A DNA stretch of 64,000 bases, taken from Pholiota molesta. Its lineage: Eukaryota > Basidiomycota > Agaricomycetes > Agaricales > Strophariaceae. Below are positions 1 through 11,435 of this stretch, piece by piece. Made by a program: the position numbers and the translations under genes. The DNA is taken from NCBI GenBank assembly GCA_014925825.1, contig JACGCK010000012.1, positions 124,001 through 188,000 on the forward strand, given 5' to 3'. The notes under the pieces were generated by a model that saw nothing but the letters and a program-made list of their open reading frames with translations, did not search any database and was not told the origin of the DNA. Within the stretch, counting starts at the first letter, position 1, and each line of letters begins with the position of its first letter.

Positions 1-1165
1 AGGGGGACCTGCTGCTGCCTGACGGAAAGGGCTGGGAGGAGGAGGGGAAAGAGTTGGGGCGGCGGAAAGGAGTCTTGGTGCTCTTGTTTCCAAGGAGTTC
101 GCGTGTGAATGTCCCCTTGGGAGGCATGGAGGCCGCCATCATCTCGCGGACCTCTGCCATCATTTCGTGCTGTTTTTCGGCTAGCGCGAACGCCGCTTCG
201 TATCGCTGTGGGACGAATTCTCCATAGGTAGCCCAGTGTTCCTGCCGAAACTTTAATTCAGCAGGCTTCCATGCCTCATACAGCTCGTCTTTCTTTTCTA
301 AAGTGTTAAAGAAATTAAAATGGTCACTAAACCACTGGCCATGAGGACCATCACCACCGTCTTGGTCTCGTTCCCTCTGGAACAAGTACATGTTGCTGGC
401 AGCCTCTGACCACTGGCTGAAGGACAGGGACAGCTCAGCACCAAATCTGACAGTCAGTTTGTCCACGTCAAGAATAGATATTCCCTTAGTCTCGCCCGGT
501 TTAGGGTTTGACTTGACGGTTGGCAACGTGGAGGCTTCGGAAATGATCAAACGCAAGTTTTTGTTGAGAAAAAAGGAAAGCGGAAGAGCAACACAATCTT
601 CTGTGTCGAAGAGACTCTGCGGGAACTTGGGTGTCCAGGGGACCCCGACGACATAACGAATCATTCTCGAGCCATCCATGCAGCGTCGCTTCATCACTGC
701 AGCATCAGCCGCTGGAAGGGATTTTTCATCTCCAGCTTTTCTCTTCAGAGAGGCAGCCGCAGCCGCTGCTTCTCTGTCGAGAATCTCCTCATCTGCGATC
801 CATTTCGCGAGACTCGGATAGATGTAATCGCGCACGGAATTAAAGAATGACGGCACCTTCAGTCTGGCCTGGTCTTCGGGATCTATGGTGATCAGAGACG
901 CCGTCTCGGAACCCGCTTCTGGGTGGACCACTGGGTCTATGTGATGATTTAAGGTTTTGAGAGATCGGGCAGTGTTCTGTGCCTCGATCTCTTTGTTCCT
1001 CTGCAAGGCGGAGATTAATGGAAGAGACTTTAGAAGATTAATAATTACGGCCGTCGAGTGTGTACGACGGGCGCGCGGAGGGGGCACGAGATCTTCTTGT
1101 GGAGGAAGAGGCCCTGCTGGCTGATTTTCAGCCGGAGGGGGAGCAACAAGGCCTTCAGCGTCCAT
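1..1165 (-). CDS. Uncharacterised, possibly gag-like protein, C-terminus cut by window edge
   Basis: An uninterrupted reading frame runs from an ATG at 1163-1165 to the left edge, at least 388 codons without a stop or intron, so the C-terminus is missing. I recognise no enzymatic domain. The first 35 residues are Pro- and acid-rich. A globular-looking part follows with the runs FFNSVRDYIYP, VVGVPWTPKF and WFSDHFNFFNTLEKK, then a Met/Glu-rich helix and a Ser/Pro/Lys-rich tail just before the edge. From memory, similar intronless proteins are multicopy in Agaricomycetes and can precede polymerase genes of retroelements, so a gag-like protein is possible. No zinc knuckle, LTR or polymerase is visible here. 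A single-copy fungal orphan is the alternative. Confidence 0.5.
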   Translation of the reverse strand, partial: MDAEGLVAPPPAENQPAGPLPPQEDLVPPPRARRTHSTAVIINLLKSLPLISALQRNKEIEAQNTARSLKTLNHHIDPVVHPEAGSETASLITIDPEDQARLKVPSFFNSVRDYIYPSLAKWIADEEILDREAAAAAASLKRKAGDEKSLPAADAAVMKRRCMDGSRMIRYVVGVPWTPKFPQSLFDTEDCVALPLSFFLNKNLRLIISEASTLPTVKSNPKPGETKGISILDVDKLTVRFGAELSLSFSQWSEAASNMYLFQRERDQDGGDGPHGQWFSDHFNFFNTLEKKDELYEAWKPAELKFRQEHWATYGEFVPQRYEAAFALAEKQHEMMAEVREMMAASMPPKGTFTRELLGNKSTKTPFRRPNSFPSSSQPFPSGSSRSP

Positions 1166-1555
1166 TTTTTTACGAATTTAAGCGGAAAAAGAGGTGATGA
1201 TATGTAAAATAATAGTGAGAACGGATTTTAATGAGAATGAAATCGAAAAAAAGCGATGGAAAATGAGGGGGACTCTATTTTCCGCGTCAGAAGAAGATTC
1301 TGCGCGACAAGAGCAGTCAATCTTCGGAGACTCGCTTTGTCGTCGTGTTTGTACGTGTAACGTACAAAGCCCTATGGGATCTTCTTCTGACGCCTTGACG
1401 TTAATTTATCCTTATATGAGCAGTCTGCATACTTTGACATTGCTCATCGCGGACTGAACTTGAAAGCGCTGAAGATTGACGTCAGGTGATAATGACATCA
1501 CGCGTAGCTACTATACTTACACCACTCACCATACACTACTTACTTTACTCTAACC
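1166..1555. other. Divergent intergenic region
   Basis: 390 bases separate the start of the edge ORF (-) from the Rrt8-like gene (+). It holds two CRE-like elements close to the right-hand gene, described separately. I see no coding potential, tRNA or repeat in the rest. Confidence 0.6.
1477..1500. promoter_or_regulatory. Pair of CRE-like bZIP sites
   Basis: A perfect palindrome TGACGTCA lies at 1477-1484 and a one-mismatch copy TGACATCA at 1493-1500, start to start 16 bases, ending 55 bases before the ATG of the Rrt8-like gene. TGACGTCA is the established binding site of ATF/CREB-type bZIP factors (fission yeast Atf1 class). Use in this fungus is inferred. Confidence 0.45.
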
Positions 1556-2583
1556 ATGGAATCACTCAGAGCTGCAGCCGCCGATAAGCTTCTAGACACT
1601 GCCATACTATCCAGAGATGCAGTATTTTCTCGCGCGTGGTCGTATCCGATCCTTGGTATTACCTACCTTGGCACACACCCCTCGTTGTACAAGGCTATTA
1701 CCCCTGTTATCGCCAAGGCTGTCGCTACTTCGATAGGAATAACTGCAGCGCTCTTCTTTTTCACGTATCTTCCTCAAGTCGCCTTTTGCGCTCTTTTTTC
1801 GGGGCCGTTCGCTTTTATAACTGCCGCCGTCATGGTATTGTCGGAAGCATATGTTCTTGTGTCGATAGTGTCCAAAGCTTTCTTCCTGAGCAATGCCCAG
1901 GACCGCATTTGTATATCATTACTCGTTTTTTCACGCTTATCATCTCACATATGTCTTATTATAGTTGATGCGGTACTATTACAACAAGGAAACGAAGTGC
2001 TTGTGGAAAGAGGAAGACAAATCCGCTCCAACTCGTCAGGATTCAAAGTTCTCGGCAAATCACTCACCAAACCGCTCAGCAAATTCTCCATGGATGGCAT
2101 TCTAAGATATGTAATTTCACTGCCACTCAATTCGATACCAGGAGTTGGGACTGCCCTATTCCTGTTATACAATGGTACATCAATCCAAGTTTTTCAACGA
2201 CGGAGTCTCATTTTATTCCAGGAATAAAAGCTGGACCTGGCTTCCATGCGCGCTATTTTCAGCTGAAGAACTATGACAAGCGTGCACGGGAGGAATATGT
2301 TGGGAAAAGAAGAGGGGCATATACCGCGTTTGTCCTGTCCAAGTTCCCACATGCGCGTCTCCTGACAATTTCACCCAGCTTCGGAGCGACTGCGCTTGCA
2401 TTGAATCTGGTGCCTGTTGTGGGGCTCCTCTTCAACCTTACGTCGACGATTGGCGCTGCACTGTGGGCGAGCAATTTGGAAAAGACGCGAGCGTCATCTT
2501 ATGGAACGGGGAGGAAAGTAGACCAGCCAGGACAATCTGCAGGGGACATGGGGACAAAAGACGAAGTGAAGGTGGCCCTGTAA
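1556..2583 (+). CDS. Rrt8/Lds-like (EI24-type) integral membrane protein
   Basis: Two exons, 1556-2174 and 2222-2583, joined in phase 1 across a 47-base GT..AG intron, give 326 residues. Several hydrophobic segments are visible: roughly residues 30-45, 60-80, 85-105, 120-140, 195-210 and one near residue 270. The second exon carries a block resembling fungal outer-spore-wall/lipid-droplet Rrt8 and EI24-like proteins: a GPGFHARYFQLKNYDKR motif, then a hydrophobic LVPVVGLLFNLTS segment. In budding yeast, relatives sit on lipid droplets and help assemble the spore wall; that role here is inferred. The tail is polar and Gly/Asp-rich. The stop lies 90 bases before the HOOK gene. Two CRE-like sites precede the ATG. 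EI24-family assignment is more secure than the spore role. Confidence 0.75.
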
Positions 2584-2673
2584 TCTGGGGAATAGTATAC
2601 TAGCTTATGTAATAATCACTACTTCACTACGAAATACCTACCGTCTCCGTGCCCGCTGCTGCTCTCGACGGTC

Positions 2674-5600
2674 ATGTCCGACTCCTCACAGAGACGGGAG
2701 ATCGACGCCTTCTTTAATTTCTTTGCGACTTTCAATCTCGCTCGCCCAGTTACCACTGTTGCAGACCTCGCAGACGGTGCCGCACTCTTCGATGTCCTCT
2801 CCATTGTGTATGTTGTCAACTACGCATCCGCAAAAACAATCACTCACCGCCGGCCTTCTACAGCGATGCGGACTACTTTCGCCAACCCACGCGCCCTTCA
2901 GCGCAGCCATCCGAGAACTGGGTTCTCCGGTTCAGCTCCCTTAAGCGTCTCTACCGTCTCATGACCCAATACTTTGCCGATGTACTGCAAAAGCCCACTT
3001 CAAGCCTCGATGTGCCAGACCTGCAGGCGATAGCAAAGGATCACAGTCTCCCTGCTATTCTTACTCTCTGTCGCCTTACTATTGTGATCGGCGTCCAGTG
3101 CGAGAAGAATAAAGAGTTTATTGACAAGATCCAGGGGTTGAGCGAGGTGGATCAGCATTGTTTAATGAAGGCGATTGAACAAGTACGTCTAATTCTATTT
3201 TTGAGGATGAGGGAAAGGTAGCGGAGCGAAGCATCGAGTTCGCTCGGATCTGACTACAGTGCTTGCTAGGTTATGACCAAGATCGCAGTCGCGCCTGCTG
3301 TGCAGGATGCCATCGAAGCGAGTATGACAGAGTGCGTGGTCTCGCCTGCTTCTCTGAGCCAAATTTCTGAACTTCTGCGCCATACATCAGAGACGACCAT
3401 TATTACCGCATCCAATCAGAACGAAGTCACATATTTTCAGAGAAAGAAACACTGGAGAAGGTATACACGGCTCTACTAGAAGAGCATCGTGCGCTTCAGA
3501 CCGCGCATGATGACGCTCTCTCAGAAAAAGAGGAAGCGGTAGCACAAGCCCGCCAACTCAGGCGTGAAGCGGATACACGGCGGAGCGACAAGGCCGACGT
3601 CATGATGCGTGCGGAGATGGACAGGCTGCGAACGGAATTGTGAGTGCTTTTAGTTAGTTAGTATTCAAAGTCGCATTCCAACCGAGGCACATGATAGACA
3701 GAAGAGCGAGGACAATCTTGCCATGGCCGAATCAGAACTTGACAAGCACACAACACTTATTACGGAACTCACTCGGAAAGTCGACGAGCTGCAGGTTAAA
3801 GCAGATGAAGCAGTCAAACTGAAGGATCAAGTTGACGAGTGAGTTTCTCTCTCGAGCAGTTTCCGTGTAGACAGATTCTAAATGGATCCTTAGGTACCGG
3901 CATGCCGCTGATAAGCTACAAAAGACAGAGAATGTCATGGAGAAGTATAAGAAGAAACTTCAGGAAGGTGCTGATCTCCGACAGCATGTCAAGGTAAATT
4001 GATTTTTTATTGTATGGACACAACAAACTTCAATATGAACCAATTTTTAGGCTCTTGAAAAACAGAACGCAGACCTCGTAGATAAGAACGCATCATTAGA
4101 GGAGGAATATCGGAAGGTGGCGGCATTCAAACCCCTCATGGAATCGTACAAGACCCAAATTCTTGATCTTGAATCCAAACACGCATCAAGGGGCCAAGAA
4201 ATAGAGAATCTAAACTTTGAACTAGAGCAGAATCGGACGAAACTGAAGATCACACAAGCTGAACGCGCAAAGGATGCCGAGGCTCTGGAGCTCTATCAGG
4301 AGCGTGTCCGCGAACTTGAATTAACATCTACTGGACGCACGGGTCGGAGTCGAGGCACCGCTATCAACGGCAGCCTGACGCCAGGCGCAGGACTTACATC
4401 ACCTGTGCTGGAGCAGGGTCAGCCTGGAACACTTTCTGCAGAACTGGCTGGCGAAGATGACGAGCCACATTCTGCATCGGAGGCCGAGGGCGATGATCAT
4501 CATGGCCTAGGCAGTGAACTTGACGATGCAATTACGGGCACGACTATGACAGACTTGAAGTTGCAGATCCGGAAGCTCAAACGAGAACTAGAAGCGGTAA
4601 AGAAGAACGAGGCGGACGCGAGCCGATTATTGGTGCTCGAGAACCTATTAGAAGACGCAAACAGGATGAAGGCGAGATATGAAAACGATTATCTCGCTGC
4701 ACATAGGGAAAAGCTTGTGCTACAACGCGATTTGGAGGAGATTAGGAGTGGCAAGTCATTTGGTGATGGGTGCGTCTTTTTTGCTCTTTTACTTCAATCG
4801 TTCTCAATATTTTGGTTGCGTAACAGAGCTGAAGCAGCGATCGCACTTCGACAACGACTGAATGAAACAGTAGAGCAATTCGAAGAGCTGCGAAAGCAAA
4901 ATGCTGAGCTCGAAGTCAAACTGGACACAGTTAGCCGCGAGTTAACTATCGCGAAGTCAGATTGTACGCCTTTTTCCTGCTTCCTTTTTTCTGCATACGC
5001 TCACGCATATCTTTAGTGACACTCGTGAATAAGGATCAACTTGACATTCTGGCAAGCCTGAGAGAATCTGTCAATGAAGACAAGATTGGCCTGGAAGCCG
5101 ATGTGGAGCGACTAAAGAAACAGAATAAGGAGCTCAGTGAGAAAAACCATATGCAGCTCGAACAGGTCAATGTTTTGCTGCTCGAGAAGGTCAATCTCCA
5201 GAGCGAGGGTATTGGCCAACGCGAAAAGCTGCTGCAGCGGGAACGAGACTTCGGGTACCGTAATCGTTTCACCACCCTCTTTTACTGAGGATTCAGAATG
5301 TGTCGTTAATTCATGTTGTACAGTGATCTCCGCGCGACCTTATCTGGTAGAGATCTTCCCGAGGACGTCAAGCAGAGGCTACTCGCTATGCATGAAGAAA
5401 ATCTCAATTTGAAGGAGTCGTACAAGACTGCTACGGATAAGCTGAACAAGGCCAAACAGGTCTGTATTTATTTAATCTCCCACCTCCGGAGCAATTTCTA
5501 ACCCGGAACACGTCATGAAGTTCATCAAAGCCCAAGACAAGCTATTCAAAGAACAACACGCCGCCAATGTCGTTACCGCATCTGTATGGTTATTTCCGTC

Positions 5601-6039
5601 ATTCTTCCTGCCAGAGCTTTTAGTTAACTCCATGCAGCAGGGGACATTTGAAGAAGCTGAAGCCAGCTTCCGATCGCAAATCAAAGTCCTCGAAGAGGAT
5701 CTCGCAAGACAGAAGGTCGATAATACCTTATCTACTTGTCCTTTCATGATGTTTATGATTTTTTTGAACCCAGGCGTTGATGCAAGACTCAACGAAACGT
5801 TACCGCCGGGAACAAGAGCTTATATTAAGCTCAGTTCATGCTTTGGGTATGAAGACTGCACGCCAACATCTTCGAAATCCTCCCCGGATAGAAAAGTCAA
5901 GTTTCTTAGGTCTGGAACGAAGCAGAGTACGTTTCTAGTTTGAATTATGTATGATTGACTATGCGCTGACTCTGCGCACTCTTGCATGGCACAGAACCCG
6001 CACACAATTCAAAGTAGTATAGGTGGTCGTGGATATTAG
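2674..6039 (+). CDS. HOOK-family dynein adaptor
   Basis: Fourteen exons: 2674-2807, 2864-3182, 3270-3331, 3391-3639, 3698-3838, 3894-3993, 4051-4769, 4827-4963, 5017-5254, 5324-5459, 5521-5583, 5641-5715, 5774-5926, 5995-6039. All phases agree, giving 856 residues. Residues 1-165 form a HOOK domain (AFFNFFATFNL, LADGAALFDVL, ENWVLRFSSLKRLYRLM, then SMTEDDHYYRIQSERSHIF). Long coiled coils follow to about residue 750, with a low-complexity acidic insertion near residues 430-490. The C-terminus has the conserved segment ALMQDSTKRYRREQEL followed by SSVHALGMKTAR. HOOK proteins link cytoplasmic dynein (with p25/FHIP) to early endosomes in fungal hyphae. The exon 12 acceptor is a tandem CAGCAG, so a one-Gln variant is possible. 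No frame break is seen. Confidence 0.9.
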
Positions 6040-6537
6040 ATTCTTTTGTACGAATGCCTTTTCTTTCCTTCTTCCCCCTCCTTTTTGGCCTTGGATCTGT
6101 GTCTTTATCATATTGGAATCACACGCAGTACATCTTACATCATACCTCTTCTATATTCTTTATTACTTGCCCATTCATTATACCCTGCAACATATAATCT
6201 TCTTTACTAGCCATCATGACTCCTTGGATATATTCAAACAAATCGATTTTTCTCGCACATTGGAAGGCAGTGTACAAACTAGACAAATCACTCTTTATGG
6301 CATAATAGATTTCTAATGTTCAGGATCGGTTATGGTGACAATTGTTGACTGACTTTCCAGTATGCAATTTGTGACCATCGTTGCAACTCCAGTTGATAGA
6401 ATTCGCAACACTAGATGTCCCTACAAGAATGACCTTTCAAGCTAAAGTGACATGTTTTTCATGAATTGAAATTTAGACCATAAATCATAAGTTATGAAAC
6501 ATTATCGAGAATGGTATCTCTTGCGCACGCTTGCCCA
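6040..6537. other. Tail-to-tail intergenic region
   Basis: 498 AT-rich bases lie between the stop codons of HOOK (+) and the Asn-tRNA synthetase (-). They should hold both 3' UTRs. I see no gene, repeat or structured RNA. Confidence 0.6.
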
Positions 6538-8147
6538 TCATAGCAGCATGCGCCCAGCCCATCTAGGCATAGGTATACACTCTCGTATATTCTCAACGCC
6601 CGAAACCCAGCTAACAAGGCGTTCAAATCCCATGCCAAATCCAGCGTGTGGCGCACCTCCACACTTCCTCAAGTCGACATACCACTCACTGCCCGCCATA
6701 TCGCCCATTTGGCGCTCTAGAACGTCTACACGCTCCTCGCGTACACTTCCTCCGACCAGCTCTCCCACATGGGGGACGAGGAGGTCGAAGCAGGCAACTG
6801 TTTTTCCGTCGTCATTGGCGCGCATGTAGAATGGCTTCAGGGCCGCTGGGTAGTCGGTAACGAAAACTGGCCCACCGATGAGCTGTTCAGCAAGCCATTT
6901 CTCGTGTTCGCTTTGTAGTGCATGTCCCCATTGGGGTTTGTACTCGAATTGTACAGAAGACGCTGCCGCTTCCAGCTCACGGACAGCTTCTGTGTAGCTC
7001 ATCTTGGTCCAAGGCGTTTGAGAGTTGAACGCGTCCTGAAGAGTTTGTCGCCGTGTCGCATCACCATCTTTCCACAGCACGTCCATATCTTGCGACAACA
7101 AAACTTCGGTCACAGTGTTCTTGAGTAGGGCCTCAGTTAAATCGCAAACACCATGTACACCGTTTTGCGGGAACGCCAACTCCGCTTCTAGCATCCAGAA
7201 CTCAGCAAGGTGGCGTCCTGTGAGTGAACGCTCCGCTCGGAAACAGGGAGACAGCGTGTAGACACGCGATATAGCTGTTGCGAGCGCTTCCAGATGCAAC
7301 TGATGTGACACTGTCAGAAATGCAGGCCGAGAAAAAAATTCTGAGGGTGGCGGAGGTGTTGTAGTTGAAGCGGCTGCTGGATGATGACTTTCCACTTGCG
7401 CAAGACGGAAAGCCTCTCCTGCCCCTTCTGCGTCATTGCCCGTTACAATAGGCGTATTCGCGTAGTGAAATCCTTGAGACTAATATTTGGACTTAGAGAG
7501 GGCTGCAAATGTTTAAGAGACGGCTTACTTTAAACCAAGAATTTATCCTACGGCTTAGCGTGTCACGTAGTCTTATCATTGCGGCAATTTGCGCAGTACG
7601 AGCCCGAAGATGAACATGGTCGCGTAGATATTCCGACGTGAGGTCCTTCTTTTGGATTGGATATGTCTATAGAACATAATCAGAAACCCATTATTGCGTG
7701 CAAAAATGCAATACGCAGCATACCTCTGGATCACATTCTCCTAGGATCGCAACTTCTCCGCTCTGGTCGACAAAAAGTTCGTGAGATTGGCCTGCTCCGG
7801 GGAAGGTACCAGACGACCGGTAAGGCGCACTGCAGCGCCATTAGTCAATCTAGCCAGAGGAACTGCTATTAGTTTCATGTTTGCGTAAAAATAACTTCTA
7901 CAACATGCCTTCTAAGTGCCTCGTCGTCTTTTCCCTTCAGCAAAACGGCTTGCAGACCCTTAGCAGAGCTCCCATCGGTGATGACCGCGAACGATACGTT
8001 CTTTTGTTTCCTGATAGATTTAACCCAACCAGAAACGGTAGTTGAATCGCTAGGAGCAGGAGGCCTTTCTAAGAGCTGTTTAATGGTTGGTGGAAGGGAA
8101 AATTTTGGAGTGGAAGCAGCAGTCGAGGCCAACCGTCGAAGGAGCAT
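6538..8147 (-). CDS. Mitochondrial asparaginyl-tRNA synthetase (frame broken once)
   Basis: Class II aminoacyl-tRNA synthetase that charges mitochondrial tRNA-Asn (Slm5/NARS2 type). Exons on the minus strand: 8147-7909, 7849-7724, 7666-7529, 7479-6538; about 481 residues corrected. The N-terminus MLLRRLASTAAS is a basic, Ser/Ala-rich mitochondrial presequence. An in-frame ATG at 8201 is an alternative start. An OB-fold anticodon-binding part (VSGWVKSIRKQKNVSF) precedes the catalytic core. Motif 2 (FRAER, then HLAEFWMLEAEL) and motif 3 (GFGMGFERL) are intact. Intron 1 uses a GC donor (AAG/GCATGT). In exon 2 the frame breaks at the GGGG run 7799-7802: one extra base restores RLVPSPGAGQSHELFV and the exon phase. 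The 5' end is 179 bases from the divergent cyclase gene. Confidence 0.85.
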
Positions 8148-8326
8148 GATTGGCGCACGTGAAGGAGTGATACAACGATGGCAAAGCTCGAACCGCGTCA
8201 AGTATTTTACTAGCGCTGTTGTTGAAGTGCCGACAATGTTATTGAAATGATTCGAGCATTCCGACTTCTGCCCTTTTCACAGGCCCACCCCCATTTGATA
8301 AACTTTATCTCTCGGACTGCTCTGAA

Positions 8327-9703
8327 ATGATATTCAAAGCAATGGAGAAGGTTGTAATTGATGGCAGCGTCCTCGAAGGCGGAGGACAAATCTTGCGCAA
8401 CGCAGTATCGCTTGCTGGTCTTCTGTCAAAGCCATTGTCGATCCATAATATACGCAAGAACAGAACGCCGCCTGGATTGAAAAATCAGCATCGGACGGGT
8501 GAGTAGAGTTTCTCTTGTGTTTCCTTTTATTCCATATGTTGGCTAACATGCGGCTGGTGTTCTATCAGGTCTCGAACTCGCAGCTAGCATTGCATCTGCG
8601 CGTCTATTAGGCGCTTATAATGAATCTACAGAAATTGAGTTCATTCCAGGACGTATAAATCTGCCAAATCACTACGTGGCCGACTCAATAACAGCCGGGT
8701 CCACCACTCTTCTCCTCCAAATCGCACTTCCATTACTTCTGTTCTCACCCAAGCCCATCCCGGCTTCAACACTGACTCTTCATGGAGGCACCAACGCGAC
8801 AATGGCTCCTCAAATAGATTACACCAAACACATCCTTCTACCTTTCATCCGGCGCCACTTTGGAATTGGCCAATATGAGCTAGACATTCGGAAGCGGGGC
8901 TACTTTCCAAAAGGCGGAGGCGAGGTGTCTTTCAGCGTCGTCCCATTATCCGCACCAAATCAAAAGTTGCACAGTATCAAACTTTTGGAACGGGGTAAGG
9001 TCAAGAAGATTTTAGGAATCGCGCATTATGCGCGGTTGCCACACGCCGTTGGTCAAGGGATTCTGGCTGGAGCCGAAAGGCGCCTCTCCATGGCAGGTTT
9101 CGGGAAGCCAAGGGAAACCGGGGCCACAGTTTCCTTAGAGCCTGCTCAAAGTCAGGAAGGAAACGACACCTTAGTATCCATCCAATGTATACAAGAGCCT
9201 GGGGGTTAACCAAAGGACCTGGGAGTGGCATAGTCCTCTGGGCAGAACTTGAGGGCGGTGGCGTGATTGGAGGCAGTGCCCTAGGTAGCAGGGGAAAGTC
9301 GCCAGAGGCTATAGGTGAAGAGGCTGCAGAGGAGCTTATCAAAGGGCTGAATGAGGGAGGTTGCGTAGACGAGGTATTTGTTTTGCTCGCATTTCCTGGT
9401 GAATTGATACCAACCCAGCATGTAGTGGCTCCAAGACCAAATCATCATATTCATGGCTCTTGCAGAAGGTAGATCAGAAGTAAGATGCGGATCTGCTGGT
9501 CTGAGTTTGCATACGCGGTGTGTTTTTCTACTCCTTGGACATTGATACTCTGTTTGATGTTTCCAAACAGTACTGCCATATGGCTAGCTCAACAACTCAC
9601 TGACGCAAAATTCGACATTGAGGAAGAACCTTCTCGTCAGGTCATCATTAGATGTCAAGGAATAGGCTATACTGCCCCTCAGACAGAAGAGAATGTTTCA
9701 TGA
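8327..9703 (+). CDS. RNA 3'-terminal phosphate cyclase (frame broken once)
   Basis: Converts RNA 3'-phosphates to 2',3'-cyclic phosphates using ATP. Exons 8327-8498, 8569-9373, 9426-9517, 9571-9703; 395 residues corrected from the ATG at 8342, or 400 from the in-frame ATG at 8327. The N-terminal [17 protein letters not shown] motif and [12 protein letters not shown] are characteristic. The conserved [15 protein letters not shown] segment in exons 3-4 keeps the His that is adenylated in active RtcA enzymes, so this is the cyclase rather than the inactive ribosome-biogenesis relative Rcl1. The frame breaks at the GGGGG run 9201-9205: one more G joins the upstream part to [13 protein letters not shown] and restores the exon 2-3 phase. 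No intron long enough explains the shift. Confidence 0.87.
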
Positions 9704-9903
9704 TGTGCGAAGACGCGTTACGGTGTTCTTCATGGTCATGCTGTGCTGGTATCAGGTCTCTATTATATCCATACGACTTAAACAAGCAGAGCTACAGAAG
9801 GTCCCAACGCTCATATTACAGGGGATCATTAGCATGTGACGAAAGAAAACGTTAGTTGGTACTACTAATAAATACACACGACATCAGGCAAATCCACGAT
9901 TCA

Positions 9904-11338
9904 TCAACGGTTCCATGACAGTAAAGACATGTCTCCCAGTCGTCTAGATACATCAGTCAGGACGGAATTATATGCAATGAGATGGACTCCGTACCTTGGC
10001 TTGAAGAGGTGACGCGCCGTGCCCAAGACGGCAAGGAGGATGAAGATGGCAGCGGCTGCGACGTACGCCCAACCCAAGAAAGGGTTCTTTCCTCCAATCC
10101 ACGATACTGTTGAAATAACGAAGGATTTCGTGCCCTTATACGGGAGGACAGGGAAGTCTTAAATTAAACATATCAGGGGGCTGTTACCGGATCAACGGGG
10201 AAACACGTACTCAGCCCAATGACGATCCTATATCGTCCTTTCTGCATTGTGTCCGAATCGTTCCTTCCATAGAGCTTGGTAAACGTGGGTAGACCTGCTG
10301 TTCGCATCCAATTTTGGAATCGTTCATCGCTCTTGAGGTCGGGTGGTGGAGTGCTGTTTGAATAACCGTTGGGGAACCTTAGGGCCCAATTGGGCGGAGG
10401 GACGATATCAGAATAGGAGGAATACCCTCCAGAGCCCACAGGGTTGGTAACGTATTTCTTCGCCTCGCCTGGCCATGTAATTCCAGTTGCCGAAAAGATG
10501 TATTCCTGAGAGGTATCAGAACTTGAGGGATTCAACAAGATTGGCGTGCTAAAGGTGTCTACAAAAAAAAGTTGAGACAACGGAGTCAGTGAGCTCAGGG
10601 AAGAAAGACTAACCATTGAATACAGAGTTGGCAATGAGACCGCAAGGGTAGATGGCAACGCCATTGATAGTTGAGAGAGGTTTGCAATCACTGTCATCGA
10701 GAGTAGACGGCGAGACACCTTGGCCTTTGAGTTGATTGGAGTTCAAACTCTTCACATAACGTCGATGATTCTGGAAGAAATTACTGAGTTTATAGTATAG
10801 GAGAACCGTGGGTTCGATATCAACAGGGATATCGAATTCCACGACACATTGCAGCTTCTCCGAAACATCAGTAACTGATGAATTTTGTGAATTGTCAAGG
10901 AAAGCGTATTGCGGAGGGGCAGGGTTGGAGTTCTTCTCTTCCGACGAGCGAATTCGATAAGAGAATTTGTTTGATGGTAGATCGGTAAACGTGAGGGAAC
11001 TGAGTGACGTTGCGGCAGGGAGCGTCTCGCAGTCAGTGTAGTCAAATGTCATTTCCGACACGAGAGAAGAACCCCAGATGAGCAGGCCACCGATGGGCGC
11101 AAAGACTACGCCAAGAATGAAGAAGAACGGCAGAACGGTTTTCGGGGTGAGAATAGGCTGCCATGCCTTGAGACGCTGCTGCTTGAATGCGGTGTCTGGG
11201 AGACGGGTGAGCGGGACGGCGGTAGAGATGTGGGTGCGACATACTTGCGGGGCGTTTCCAGCCGCCCTTCTCCTTCTTGTTCTCCGAGGAGTCGCCCGAG
11301 TCCGAGTCCTGCTTTTTCTTGCGGTTGAAGAGACCCAT
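9904..11338 (-). CDS. CDC50/LEM3-family phospholipid flippase subunit
   Basis: Non-catalytic beta subunit of P4-ATPase flippases, needed for their folding, ER exit and activity. Exons on the minus strand: 11338-11245, 11195-10614, 10558-10211, 10157-9995, 9943-9904; phases agree and the product has 408 residues. The cytosolic N-terminus is Lys/Asp/Ser-rich and runs into ANTAFKQQRLKAWQPILTP, a family signature. Two membrane spans are visible, FFFILGVVFAPIGGLLIWG and a C-terminal segment after VSWIGGKNPFLG. The large loop between them carries paired Cys and several N-x-S/T sites, as expected for a luminal ectodomain. Its start lies only 97 bases from the divergent MCM-binding protein gene. No frame break. 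Confidence 0.93.
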
Positions 11339-11435
11339 GGTATGTGGTAGGAGGAGAAAGAGAACGGCTTGGCAGCGCCATGTCGGCGCAGATGACTCTC
11401 AGCCGGCACCAGGTCATCACGTAAGCACCACAATC

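Noticed and set aside
1194..1457. Small open frame of 87 codons on the plus strand
   Set aside because: No homology-like motifs, no splice or start context, and it lies in the promoter region between divergent genes.
9187..9215. A 29-base intron in the RNA 3'-phosphate cyclase
   Set aside because: Too short for splicing in this genome; one G in the GGGGG run explains the shift while keeping the conserved protein length.
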